This document shows positions 45,693-54,343 of a stretch of DNA of 64,000 nt, piece after piece (positions within the stretch are counted from its first letter, which is position 1; each line of letters begins with the position of its first letter). A program made the translations under genes and the position numbers. The DNA is taken from NCBI RefSeq assembly GCF_016793595.1, contig NZ_JAEULY010000016.1, positions 94,001 to 158,000 of the forward strand, written 5' to 3'. Origin of the DNA: Phreatobacter sp. GTDB taxonomy: Bacteria; Pseudomonadota; Alphaproteobacteria; Rhizobiales; Phreatobacteraceae. The notes beneath the pieces are model-generated. The model was not told the DNA's origin. It did not search any database and saw only the letters and a list, made by a program, of their open reading frames with translations.

Positions 45693-46298
45693 TCATTCCC
45701 GAACGCGGGAAGCCCCCTCGACACCGTGCACCTGAAATGTCAGCTCCTTCAAGAACGCGCGGGCCTCCGGCGTCATCGCCTCGAATTCCGCGACAACGAT
45801 GTCCACCTTCTCTTGGATCTGGGCATCCAGCTTGTGCGCTATGAAAGCGGTTGCCTGGCCCATCAGCCGATTCATCTCGGCATTTGGACCGATCTCCATT
45901 CGCGTCAACTGCACCACGCCGATGCCCGCGCCAGGTTGCACATCTACGGCAACGGTCATTTCTTCCTGCACATTCACCGAATGAGCGATGTGCTTGTTCC
46001 TGATCTCGTTAAGTTGCGCGTGAAACTCCAGCGGCTCTCCGGGGAGTTCCTTCAGGATTTCGGCTCTTAGGGCGAGCCGCTTGCCCCCCGAGAAGCAGCG
46101 AAAGTACGAGACAAGCGCCGCCGACCAGAGCGCCCGCAGTATCGTGTCGTCCCGCTTTTCCTCTGGCTCCAGCAGCAGCTTGTCGAGGCGAAAGCAACAT
46201 CTGTTCGCAAACATGATGTCATTCGCGACCGCACGCAGTTCCGCCAGCTCTTTTGCTGCGGGTGTAGACATCTCAAAAAGACGACGGCGGGTGGTCAC
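45693..46298 (-). CDS. HEPN-like protein, candidate defence factor
   Basis: This all-helical 201-residue protein contains R100-N-K-H-I-A-H106 (EIRNKHIAHSVNV), the R-N-x4-H pattern of HEPN ribonuclease-type domains, in a region preceded by helical ALVSYFRCFSGGKRLAL. HEPN proteins often act as toxins or abortive-infection effectors. It is the last gene of the structural operon, directly after the tape-measure gene, where cargo genes are common. GTG 46298 with AGGAG six bases upstream is the likely start; ATG 46271 is the alternative. The function is inferred from one motif. Confidence 0.6.
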   Translation of the reverse strand: MTTRRRLFEMSTPAAKELAELRAVANDIMFANRCCFRLDKLLLEPEEKRDDTILRALWSAALVSYFRCFSGGKRLALRAEILKELPGEPLEFHAQLNEIRNKHIAHSVNVQEEMTVAVDVQPGAGIGVVQLTRMEIGPNAEMNRLMGQATAFIAHKLDAQIQEKVDIVVAEFEAMTPEARAFLKELTFQVHGVEGASRVRE

Positions 46299-46319
46299 GG
46301 AGCGCTCCTAGTGAAAGCG

Positions 46320-48329
46320 CTAGCCTATACCGTCCCGCTTCGCCTTGGCCACGATGCCGGGCATCTTGGCTTCGAGACGCTTGTCGCGCTGGTCGAGCTC
46401 GTTCTTGAGAGCCGCGAGCGTATCCTTGCCCGCGTCACCCTGAACTGTGATGTTGGTCACCGGCGCGAAGGTGATAGGGCCACCACCCCGGGCGGCACCG
46501 AAGGACTGGAACCGCGGCACCGCGACACTGGAGGGCACGGTCGGCGGGACAATGCCTCCGTCTCTGAAGCCCGGCTTACCTAGCCGCATGGCCTCCACAG
46601 CCGCCACGCCGCCAGCGTTGGCGACGTCACGCTGAGACCAGACGACCTCACCCTTATGGACAAAGCCCGCGAATTGGGCGGCCGGCCCCGCCCCGGTGTA
46701 GCCGCCGTTCTCGAATAGCTGAGTGCCGGTGGACCCGCCCCCGCCAATCCCTCCGAACAGGCTTCCTAGTAGGCCGCCGCCTCCGAACAGGCCCCCGCCC
46801 CCGCCGAAGGCGTTGAGCCACAGATTGTCCAGCGCCATTTGCGCGAGCTTGTCGCCGACCCGCTGAAGCTGGCGAAGGCCGGCCTCGCCGAACGATTTCC
46901 AGGCGTTCTCGCCGTTCGCCAGGTTGGACGTGAAGTCGCTGGCGAGACCCTTGAAGCTGTCGCGGGTGAAGTCGTTCAACTCGACGGTCTGCCGCTGGGC
47001 CTTGTTCAACGCCTCCAGGCGAACGCGAAGGGCTTCACTCTCGTTGACCTGATCCGTGAGCCGCTTCGTCACCTCTTCGCGCGTCTTGGCGTCGAGGCGG
47101 TTGAGGTCGACCTGAGCACGCGCGATTTCCATTGCCGCCTTTTGGGCCGCTTCCGACTGCCCGAACGTCGCGATCTGCGCGCGCATCACGGCATCTTGGC
47201 GCGTAAGGCTGTCGATGTAGGCGTTGAGCCGAGTGAGCGCGGTGTCCGTTGGGGCGCTGCCGCCACCCCCTCCGCCATCGCTGCCGGGCGGAATGACCGT
47301 ACGCGGGCCGAGGTTCGGCGTGACGATGTCGGCCGAAGCAGGCCTGTTGCGCGGCGCCGGCGGCCGGAAGTTCGGCAGCAGCTCGCCCTGGCCGTTGGTG
47401 ATGCCGGGGATCGGCGTCTCCAATCGGATGCCGGTGCCCGGCCCCTGCTCCACCCTAAAGCTGCGAAGTTCGTTCAATCCTTTGACGAAGGTGAATGCCT
47501 GCTCGGCGAGGTGGCCCAGCCCCCTGCCGATGTCGAGGAGGGCGACCTTGGACGAGACTTGGAAGTTACCCCATGCCGAGGTCCAGGCCTCGTCAAAGGC
47601 CCTCGCCTTCCGGACGGCCTCCTCGAGCCCGCGTGTGCTGCGCTCCTGCTCCGACCGCATGGAAGCGAGGTTGTCGGCGCCGCGGGCGAAGAGCGGGATC
47701 AGCTCCTTCGCGACGCCAAGCATCTCGGCGATCTTGATCCGGTCGCTCTCATTCGCCGCATTTGCGATCAGCCGGGCCGCGTGTCCCAGCGCTTCGTTGG
47801 TCGAAATGACCTGGCCGTGCCGGTTCTTCAGCTTGATGCCATTGGCTTCCAGCAGCTTGCCGAACTCGCTCTCCTCGCGGGCGGCCTCGGCGATGTTGTC
47901 GGCGATCCCGCGAAGCGTCTGGTCGATCGCGCCGGACCCGGCACCGACGCCAGTAGAGATGTTGCGAAGCGCGGCCGCCTGCCCGATGGAGAGGCCGACG
48001 TGCTTGGCGAGGTCATCGATCGCCAGCAGTTCGGTCTTCATCTTGTTTAGCGTGGCGAGGATGCCGGCCGCGGACAGCGGGGCCGCGAACCGCGAGGCGA
48101 GCCCGCTGACGAAGGCGCCTGCATGGCTTTGCATACTGGTCAGGGCCTGATTGACCCGCCCGGTCGAGCGCTCGAAATCCTGCTCTATCGAGCGGGTGAC
48201 GCGGCTGGATTCCTCGCGCAGCTTCGTGAACGACCGCGTGCCGGTGCCTTCGGCCTTCTGAATGTTGCGCTCGAAATCGGAGACCCGCGCGATCAGGTCA
48301 ACGACAAGCTGTTCGCGATCCTCTGTCAT
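46320..48329 (-). CDS. Phage tail tape-measure protein
   Basis: This 669-residue protein has the N-terminus of a tape-measure protein (VVDLIARVSDFERNIQKAEG), long coiled-coil segments, a hydrophobic Gly-rich region (GGGGGLFGGGGLLGSLFGGIG) and the C-terminal pattern FVHKGEVVWSQRDVANAGGV found in lambda-type and TP901-type tape measures. It is short, which would fit a short tail. It follows the terminase gene directly, which is unusual because the major tail genes normally lie between. No chaperone frameshift gene is seen upstream. Confidence 0.88.
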   Translation of the reverse strand: MTEDREQLVVDLIARVSDFERNIQKAEGTGTRSFTKLREESSRVTRSIEQDFERSTGRVNQALTSMQSHAGAFVSGLASRFAAPLSAAGILATLNKMKTELLAIDDLAKHVGLSIGQAAALRNISTGVGAGSGAIDQTLRGIADNIAEAAREESEFGKLLEANGIKLKNRHGQVISTNEALGHAARLIANAANESDRIKIAEMLGVAKELIPLFARGADNLASMRSEQERSTRGLEEAVRKARAFDEAWTSAWGNFQVSSKVALLDIGRGLGHLAEQAFTFVKGLNELRSFRVEQGPGTGIRLETPIPGITNGQGELLPNFRPPAPRNRPASADIVTPNLGPRTVIPPGSDGGGGGGSAPTDTALTRLNAYIDSLTRQDAVMRAQIATFGQSEAAQKAAMEIARAQVDLNRLDAKTREEVTKRLTDQVNESEALRVRLEALNKAQRQTVELNDFTRDSFKGLASDFTSNLANGENAWKSFGEAGLRQLQRVGDKLAQMALDNLWLNAFGGGGGLFGGGGLLGSLFGGIGGGGSTGTQLFENGGYTGAGPAAQFAGFVHKGEVVWSQRDVANAGGVAAVEAMRLGKPGFRDGGIVPPTVPSSVAVPRFQSFGAARGGGPITFAPVTNITVQGDAGKDTLAALKNELDQRDKRLEAKMPGIVAKAKRDGIG

Positions 48330-49918
48330 CAGAAGCTGCTCCAGTTTTCAACGAAATCGTCTCGGTCATAGGGCGAGGTCTCCTCGCGCACGGCGCGCGA
48401 GACGGCCATCCAGGTAGCGGTTGCGCCGTCGATACGATCGCGGCTCTTGCCCTTGTGCATGGTGCGGTTGCCCGCGCTATCGTTGTGGATGGCGATGTTC
48501 TCGAAGCACCAGCGCAGGACGGGATTGCCGGCGTGGACGATCTTCTCCGACAGGATGAGCCCTTCGAGAACATTGAGCGCGGGTGATTGCGTCACCCAGC
48601 CCTGACGCATCGAGGCCGTGGGGAAGCCGTCATCGGTCAGCGGTCCCATAACCGCTTGGGCGTACTTCTCATCGAAGTTGATCTCGCGGACGTCGAAGCG
48701 CTCGCAGAGATCGCGGATACGCTGTTCGACGGCGCGTGGATCGATGACGTTGCCCGGCGTCGGAGTGATGAATGTCTGCTTCGCCCACTCGGGATAGGGG
48801 ACGCCGTCACGGTCAGCGCGGGTGCGCAGGTTGTTCTCCGGCACGAAGAAGAAGGGGAGCAGGACAAACTCATCGCTCTCTAGGGGTCTGACACATGCCA
48901 GGACGGCGGTGAGGTCGGTCGTGGTCGACATGTCAACGCCTATCCAGCAAGGCGCGCCGTCGATGTCTTCAGGGATCGGTCGAGCGCCCTTGTCGTAGGC
49001 GCGCATGTCGACATAAGGCGTCAGGCTGTTGTCCTGGCGGATGCCGAGGAAGAACTGCTCGAAGGCGGCCCGGTCGCCCGGCCGCTCGCGAGCCTCGGCC
49101 GCCATCTGACGCAGAGACGCTAAGTCCGGATAGCCGTAAGCGAGCCCGGGCAGCACCTTCGCCCAGGTCGCCTCTTCGTCCCAGGGCTCCTCGCGGCCTG
49201 CCTCGAAGACGATCGGCAGGAAGGTGGGGTCAACGATCTCACCGGCCTGTACCTTCCTGGCGTACTCGTAGATCGGAAAATCGGGGCTCTCGTTGCCCCT
49301 GCCTGCCGTTGTGGCGACGACCAGCAGCGAACCCGCCACCTTCGTGGCGCCGGTACGCATGGCGTGCCAGAGGTCGGCCTTCTCATGGGCCCATAGCTCA
49401 TCGACCAGCACGAAGTTCGGCGTCGCGCCGTGCTTCTTCTTGCCGTCGCTACTCACGGCCTCGAACCGTGAGCCGGTCTTCAGGTGCATCAGCCGGTTCT
49501 TGGAATCGACAGGGCGCGCCCCATCGGCAAGCGCAGGCGTCGCATCCACGATGGACAGCGCCTCCTCGAAGGCGATGCGCGCCTGGTTGCGGTCGGCGGC
49601 TGCAACGAAGTTCTGGCCCGCCGCTACGCGCTCCGGGCCGAACGTGTGGAGCAGCGCCAGCGCCGCGGCGAGGCTGGTCTTACGCGAGCCCTTGCCAACT
49701 TGCAGGTACACGGTGCGCACCTGTCGGCTGCCGTCCGGATTTGTCGGGCCATAGATCCTGCGCACGATGCGTTCGAAGGGCGGATCAAGCTGGAAGGCCC
49801 GACCCGGCAGTGTCGATTTCGGATGCCTCAGCTTGCCCAGCGCCCGCACGGCGCGCTCGCCGCGGCCCTCTGGATCAGAGATCGGAGAGCCGTCGGTGAG
49901 CCATTCAAGCCCAGTCAT
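48329..49918 (-). CDS. Phage terminase large subunit
   Basis: This 529-residue DNA-packaging ATPase-nuclease is of the HK97/lambda-like group. The Walker A region is VGKGSRKTS, Walker B is FVLVDELWAH, coupling motif VVATTAG, and the nuclease domain begins GVDMSTTTDLTAVLA with further residues in INFDEKYAQ. ATG 49918 is chosen because it overlaps the small-subunit stop and a longer start adds non-conserved residues. It is needed to fill capsids; its presence shows the element can or could package DNA. Confidence 0.94.
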   Translation of the reverse strand: MTGLEWLTDGSPISDPEGRGERAVRALGKLRHPKSTLPGRAFQLDPPFERIVRRIYGPTNPDGSRQVRTVYLQVGKGSRKTSLAAALALLHTFGPERVAAGQNFVAAADRNQARIAFEEALSIVDATPALADGARPVDSKNRLMHLKTGSRFEAVSSDGKKKHGATPNFVLVDELWAHEKADLWHAMRTGATKVAGSLLVVATTAGRGNESPDFPIYEYARKVQAGEIVDPTFLPIVFEAGREEPWDEEATWAKVLPGLAYGYPDLASLRQMAAEARERPGDRAAFEQFFLGIRQDNSLTPYVDMRAYDKGARPIPEDIDGAPCWIGVDMSTTTDLTAVLACVRPLESDEFVLLPFFFVPENNLRTRADRDGVPYPEWAKQTFITPTPGNVIDPRAVEQRIRDLCERFDVREINFDEKYAQAVMGPLTDDGFPTASMRQGWVTQSPALNVLEGLILSEKIVHAGNPVLRWCFENIAIHNDSAGNRTMHKGKSRDRIDGATATWMAVSRAVREETSPYDRDDFVENWSSF

Positions 49919-50297
49919 CGTCTGCTCCGGGCGGCGGGGCACCGGCGGCCCGCTGGCGGGCGTAAGGCGTCAGGCCCAGTTCGGCGGCGAACCGGCGCGC
50001 GCTCTCCAGGTAGGCGAGCTGCATTCGCACGGCAGGGTGTGCCTTCGGGCCCGCCGGAGACTTCACGATGCGGCCCTGCCGGGTGATGAGGCGCGCCGTC
50101 TCGCGGACGCCCGCAATGGCGGTGCAATAGGCCTCCAGCGATCCGAGGTCGGTATCGGTCAGCACCTTCCGGGCGATGAGGTCCGGCACGACGCGCCTCC
50201 ACTCCGTCTTGCCGTCTTTCGGCAGCGAGGACGGCGGCGGTGGCATCTGGACGATCGCCTCATTCGAGACCACGAGCTGCGGCTTCAGGCCCCTCAT
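49905..50297 (-). CDS. Phage terminase small subunit (P27-like)
   Basis: This 130-residue protein has the P27-family pattern: an N-terminal disordered part, a helical core (WRRVVPDLIARKVLTDTDLG, EAYCTAIAGVRETARLI) and the end SARRFAAELGLTPYARQR. It recognises the packaging site on DNA. ATG 50297 overlaps the stop of the head-closure gene; the end overlaps the large-subunit start by 14 bp. Confidence 0.9.
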   Translation of the reverse strand: MRGLKPQLVVSNEAIVQMPPPPSSLPKDGKTEWRRVVPDLIARKVLTDTDLGSLEAYCTAIAGVRETARLITRQGRIVKSPAGPKAHPAVRMQLAYLESARRFAAELGLTPYARQRAAGAPPPGADDDWA

Positions 50298-50617
50298 GAC
50301 GCGGCCTCGCCGACCGAAACGGTGCGCAGCTCCAGCCCTTCGCGGCGGCCGATCTCCTTCACCTCTTTGATGTTGAACGCCTGGCCGGCATAGGCGACGC
50401 GGTGGGACGTCGTGATCCCTGCGATGAATCGGCACCGAAAGATGATCGCCGTCTCAGCCACGGCGCCGCCGCGAATAAACTCCTCCGTCGACTGCTGGAC
50501 GAGCTGCGCCCGCATGGTCGCCAGCATGGTCCACGTCTGCACCGGCGTGCCCGATGGGTTGACGCTGGTAGAGAGCACCTGAATGACGATCTCTCGGTCG
50601 AGCTTTCCCGCGCGCAT
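50294..50617 (-). CDS. Phage head closure (head-tail adaptor) protein
   Basis: This 107-residue beta-barrel protein matches SPP1 gp16/HK97-type stopper proteins (MRAGKLDREIVIQV, WTMLATMRAQLV, IIFRCRFIAGITTSHRVAY). These seal the portal after packaging. The ATG 50617 overlaps, as TGATG, a stop codon in a different frame that belongs to a remnant reading frame after the capsid gene. Confidence 0.88.
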   Translation of the reverse strand: MRAGKLDREIVIQVLSTSVNPSGTPVQTWTMLATMRAQLVQQSTEEFIRGGAVAETAIIFRCRFIAGITTSHRVAYAGQAFNIKEVKEIGRREGLELRTVSVGEAAS

Positions 50618-50619
50618 CA

Positions 50620-50755
50620 GCCCGACTTCCAAGACAGGGTGATCAGGCTGTCGAGCGTAATGACCGCGTGCGAGGTCTCGCCGTCAGGGTCGCGGAGGTA
50701 GCGGACGCTCTCGATATGGCAGTCGCCGCAATGGAAATCGGGATCGTCAACGTGC
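50620..50755 (-). pseudogene. Out-of-frame 3' remnant of a deleted structural gene
   Basis: From about 50755 the frame not used by the capsid product encodes VDDPDFHCGDCHIESVRYLR and ends ITLDSLITLSWKSG. Its stop overlaps the start of the head-closure gene as TGATG, which is the normal spacing of a real gene here. No start codon belongs to it, so it seems to be the end of a gene joined to the truncated capsid gene by deletion. I cannot name the original gene. Confidence 0.5.
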
Positions 50756-52136
50756 CCGCGGCGACGTCATCCATGTCCGGCGCTTCGATGACCGGACGGC
50801 CGAGGATCGTTTCCGGCGAGCCCTCTGCGAGCGACGGCTGCCAGAGATAGCCCTGCGACGAGTCCTTGAGCTTCCGGATGGCCGCAAGCGTCGAGCCGTT
50901 CATCATGAACGAGCCTCGGCTGCGATAGGGGGCCGGGAGCGAGTAGATCAGGCTGATCAGGAGATCGGCCGGAGCGGAGCCGAGCGTCGAGGCGTTGCCG
51001 GACGGCAGATAGGTGAGGTCCGGTGCCTTGAGGATGCCGAGCGGCTTCTTGGCACCGTCGCCGTTCAGGAAGACGTCGCCCTCCATGCGGCCGAACTCTT
51101 CGGAGAGGTCGGTCGAAACCTCGCTCTCGACGTTGACCGCGGCGTCCTCGAGCAGGCGCTGCGACACGTCGACGTAGCAGGCGATCTCGTGAACCGGCAC
51201 CTCGACCTGACCGTAGGTCGAGCCCGTCTCCTGACGCGGTTCGGTCTCGCCGACCCAGCGGCCGTTCGGACGGCCGGTGCGCTTCGGCAACAGCACGGCG
51301 CCGGACCCCGTCGAGCCGACGCGGGCAACCTGCCGCATCGGAGAGATCTCGGTGATGCCCTTCAGCACCTCGTTCGAGAACTCCGGGGTGGCGAAGTAAC
51401 CGCCTTGCGTGTCGTCAGCGACGCGGAGTGCCTTGACCTCGTCCAGAGACATGGTCGTCGGGCCCCGGCGGAGGAACGAGCCGAAGGCCTTCTGCTCGAT
51501 CGGCACCTCGGCGTCCTGCTGCTTGCCGCCGGCCGGGCGGTTCATCTTGGTTTCGATGCGGGTCAAGGCCTTCGCGGCCTCCTCGCCCGTCCCCTTCATT
51601 GCGGCGACATCGGCCTTGATGGCTGCGACATCGGTTTCGAGGGCGCCAACGCGGTCCTCGACGGTCGGGGCAGCGGCCCCCTCTTCTCCGGCCATGGGGG
51701 CCTCCTTCACGGTGATGATGCGCGCGCCCGGATGGGACGGCACGCTGACGATGGATACTTCCTTGAGGTCCAGGGAACTGATGGTGCGGCCGCCGCCCTG
51801 GCGCGGAGCCGCCTTCTTCGTCTGAAAGCCGATGGACAAGCCGCCGGCCCCTCCAGCCTTCACGATCGCGCGGACCTCGCGGGCTCGCTCGACGTCATCG
51901 ATCAGCAGGCGGCCCTTGACCTCCAGGCCCTTGGCCGTCTCGGCGATGCTGTCCCAGACACCCACGACCTGGCTCTGATCGTGCGCCCACAGCATGGGCA
52001 GCGCGCCGGGATGGGCGAACGCGCCCTTGGTGATCAGGTCGCCGACCATGTCAGGCGATCCGAATGGCCACGCGATGCCATGGATTGCGCCGCTGTCCTC
52101 GACCGTGAGGGCGACCTTGACCTCAAGCCGCTGCAT
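50643..52136 (-). CDS. Fused prohead protease-major capsid protein, 3' end disrupted
   Basis: The 497-residue product joins an HK97-type prohead protease (about 1-140: GAIHGIAWPFGSPDMVGDLI, MLWAHD with catalytic His, SIVSVPSHPGA with Ser) to an HK97-fold capsid (about 205-460). Fusion of the two is known in some phages. The capsid sequence is normal to IEAPDMDDVAAGTL, about 50748, then reads as an unrelated tail rich in Ser, Thr, Ala and Arg. Another frame of the same DNA looks like the end of a different protein. So the capsid has probably lost about 35-40 C-terminal residues by a deletion. Confidence 0.85.
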   Translation of the reverse strand: MQRLEVKVALTVEDSGAIHGIAWPFGSPDMVGDLITKGAFAHPGALPMLWAHDQSQVVGVWDSIAETAKGLEVKGRLLIDDVERAREVRAIVKAGGAGGLSIGFQTKKAAPRQGGGRTISSLDLKEVSIVSVPSHPGARIITVKEAPMAGEEGAAAPTVEDRVGALETDVAAIKADVAAMKGTGEEAAKALTRIETKMNRPAGGKQQDAEVPIEQKAFGSFLRRGPTTMSLDEVKALRVADDTQGGYFATPEFSNEVLKGITEISPMRQVARVGSTGSGAVLLPKRTGRPNGRWVGETEPRQETGSTYGQVEVPVHEIACYVDVSQRLLEDAAVNVESEVSTDLSEEFGRMEGDVFLNGDGAKKPLGILKAPDLTYLPSGNASTLGSAPADLLISLIYSLPAPYRSRGSFMMNGSTLAAIRKLKDSSQGYLWQPSLAEGSPETILGRPVIEAPDMDDVAAGTLTIPISIAATAISRASATSATLTARPRTRSLRSTA

Positions 52137-52575
52137 CGCCGGCCTCCCTCTTCACCGGGTCGACCTTCTTGGGGATCCAAGGGTCACGGGAGGCTGCGAA
52201 GGCGTCGATCTGGTCGCGGATGATGCGAGACGAGGCTAGGACGCGCTCGGCGTTCTTGATGGTGAAGGGAACCGGCTCGCCGTTCTGGCGCACGTCCCAG
52301 CGGACGACGTACCGGGCCAGCATCCCGACAGCGATGCTCAGCGTGATCTCGCGAACCTCAGCCGCATTGGCCATGGCGGGCGGCAGTTGCAAGACGTGTT
52401 CCCGTCTCGCGCGATCCGCGGCCCAGTTCTTGGCGTCCTGCGCCACGTTGCTGTCAGGCCCTGCGATCCAGAACTTGAGGTCGGTCAGTTCCTGAGTGAT
52501 CGGGTTGATGATCACCAGCTCGGCGCCCGCGTCCTGCTTGTCCGCGATGGCGATGATGTCGTTCAGGTCGGTCAC
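52123..52575 (-). CDS. Hypothetical structural-module protein, 150 residues
   Basis: I do not recognise a family with certainty. The segment LVIINPITQELTDLKFWIAG resembles the start of phage tail-assembly or minor structural proteins, and two helical regions follow. It overlaps both the portal stop (four bases) and the capsid start, so it is part of the head gene operon. It carries no membrane segment. Confidence 0.65.
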   Translation of the reverse strand: MTDLNDIIAIADKQDAGAELVIINPITQELTDLKFWIAGPDSNVAQDAKNWAADRARREHVLQLPPAMANAAEVREITLSIAVGMLARYVVRWDVRQNGEPVPFTIKNAERVLASSRIIRDQIDAFAASRDPWIPKKVDPVKREAGDAAA

Positions 52576-53774
52576 GTGGCCGGCTCCTTCTGCTGCTCGG
52601 TGGAAGTCGGCACCGGGACGGTGACGTTGGGGTTCGCGAACTCCTCGCCGCCGGCGCGCGGCTTCATGCCGAGCCAGTCGCGGCCTTCGTTCGGATTGAT
52701 GGTGCGGGAGGCGATGAGGCCGTTGATCGCGGTGGCCCGCGCGGTCAGGTCGGCGCGGGTGAGGTCGTCGCGATCGAAGACGACGCGGTAGCGGGCGCGG
52801 TCGTCGGGATGGAACAGGCCGCGGCGAAGGGCGGCTTCAAGGGCCTGAAGCCACGGCTCCAGGCAGTAGGTCAGGAACTCTTTGCCCTGCTGCTCGCCGT
52901 TCGACCAGGTCGCCCGCTCAAGGTCGAACAGCATCGACGGCGGCACGCGGAAGGCGCGGGCGATTTCGAGGATCTGAAACCGGCGCATCTCCAGGAACTG
53001 GGCGTCCACAGACGTCATTTGCGACTGGGTGAAGGACGCTCCGCCCCATAGCAGAGCCGTGCTGCCGGCGTTGTCGGCTCCCTCGTGAACCTTCTTCCAG
53101 CCGGCGCGCATCTTCTTGAGCTGTTCTTCGCCCATGCCGTTCGGGAACGTGACGACGCCGCCCGGGCGCGCACCGTTCTTGAACAGCCGCCCCGCATAGG
53201 CTTCGAGGAGATAGGCAAGGCCAATGGCCTCACGAGCGAGGGTCAGCGGGCTCTTGGAGAACGGCCCGCGAAGGTGGATCACGTCATTGCGCGGGACGAC
53301 GAGGCCATCCTTCCGATAGGTTGGCTCGCCGGTGCCTTCCCAGTCGTAATCGACGGTGAAGCGGCCGACGTCGTACTTGATGAGCTCCATGACATCGCCG
53401 CGGGGGCGATTGGCCCAGGCGAAACCGCCGGCATCGCGGGTCAGGGCCTCGGAGACAAGGTCGCGGATGAACTCATAGCCGCTGGTCCACTCGTTCACGT
53501 CGCCGTTGAGCATGACGGTCAGCGGATGATCGGGCAGCTCTTTCTCGGAATCGTCTGCCTGTATCTCGACCACGATGCGGCTGAGCGATGCCGCCGCCTC
53601 CGAGATAACGCGGACGGCGCTGGCAACGGCCGGCACGGTCAGGGCGGTGGAAGCGGAGACGCCGACGCTGGTGGCGGCGGAGACGCCGAACAGTTCGAGC
53701 AGCCAGTCCTCCGGCGCGGCGAGTCCGGATTTCTGTTCGATCGGGGCAGCTTTGCGAAAGAAGCGTGCGAGCAT
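52572..53774 (-). CDS. Phage portal protein (HK97-like)
   Basis: This 400-residue protein forms the DNA entry channel of the head. Family blocks include VPAVASAVRVISEAAASL, DHPLTVMLNGDVNEWTSGYE, KNGARPGGVVTFPNG and FRVPPSMLFDLERATWSNGE. ATG 53774 starts the family N-terminus; a longer frame is upstream without homology. The C-terminus, TINPNEGRDWLGMKPRAGGE, is also typical. Confidence 0.94.
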   Translation of the reverse strand: MLARFFRKAAPIEQKSGLAAPEDWLLELFGVSAATSVGVSASTALTVPAVASAVRVISEAAASLSRIVVEIQADDSEKELPDHPLTVMLNGDVNEWTSGYEFIRDLVSEALTRDAGGFAWANRPRGDVMELIKYDVGRFTVDYDWEGTGEPTYRKDGLVVPRNDVIHLRGPFSKSPLTLAREAIGLAYLLEAYAGRLFKNGARPGGVVTFPNGMGEEQLKKMRAGWKKVHEGADNAGSTALLWGGASFTQSQMTSVDAQFLEMRRFQILEIARAFRVPPSMLFDLERATWSNGEQQGKEFLTYCLEPWLQALEAALRRGLFHPDDRARYRVVFDRDDLTRADLTARATAINGLIASRTINPNEGRDWLGMKPRAGGEEFANPNVTVPVPTSTEQQKEPAT

Positions 53775-53855
53775 CCCGATTGTATGGCGGATGGCCGGGC
53801 GCTTCGTCCCGGCCTTAAACTTTGCAAACCTTGTCAAAATCGCGCATCGCAAGGC

Positions 53856-54065
53856 TCAGAGGTTCTGAAGCCAACGATCGAGCTCGGTTCTCATCGCCAT
53901 GTAGCGGCCGCGCGGCTTGGAGATCGGGCAATCGTCACCGGCTGCCCAGCGGTATACGGTGGCCTCGCTGACCCCCGCAAAATCCGCGATGGCTTTGGCA
54001 CCCCATAGCCGCTCGCGGGCGCGCTCCAGATCGACAAGACGGGTGGCGGTGCTGACGATCATCAT
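53856..54065 (-). CDS. AlpA-like helix-turn-helix protein
   Basis: This 69-residue protein is a single MerR/AlpA-type DNA-binding domain (WGAKAIADFAGVSEATVYRW, GRYMAMRTELDRWLQNL). Such proteins regulate integrase, excision or early operons of satellites and prophages. It lies between the early module and the portal, with 81 bp to the portal start. Its start overlaps the stop of the next gene upstream. Confidence 0.8.
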   Translation of the reverse strand: MMIVSTATRLVDLERARERLWGAKAIADFAGVSEATVYRWAAGDDCPISKPRGRYMAMRTELDRWLQNL

Positions 54066-54343
54066 GCGCGCCCCGCGACGAAGTCATGCGGCCGCAACTC
54101 TCGGAGACGGGAGCAAATGGTCTCGGCCGCCACCGCCGCCACCCGGTCGATGACATCCGACCGTACCACCGTCTCCAGAGGCCCCAACTGCTCGCGGACG
54201 ATCCGCAGGGCGATCTTAGCTGCCTGCTCCTCCATGTTGGCAGGCCATGGCCGGGGCGCCGCCGCTGCGAACTGTTCCGCCGAGACGCGCGCCACCATCT
54301 TCGCGCCTTCGATCCACTGCGCAATGAGCTCGTCGCCGGTCAT
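54062..54343 (-). CDS. Hypothetical early-module protein, 93 residues
   Basis: This helical 93-residue protein (MTGDELIAQWIEGAKMVA, AKIALRIVREQLGPLETVVR) has no recognised domain. ATG 54343 overlaps the preceding gene by four bases, and its stop overlaps the AlpA-like gene, so translation is probably coupled. Small helical proteins like this are common in the early region of Hyphomicrobiales prophages. Confidence 0.65.
   Translation of the reverse strand: MTGDELIAQWIEGAKMVARVSAEQFAAAAPRPWPANMEEQAAKIALRIVREQLGPLETVVRSDVIDRVAAVAAETICSRLRELRPHDFVAGRA

Noticed and set aside
50643-50760. Programmed frameshift in the capsid gene
   Set aside because: No slippery run is seen at the junction, and the alternative frame does not continue the capsid homology.
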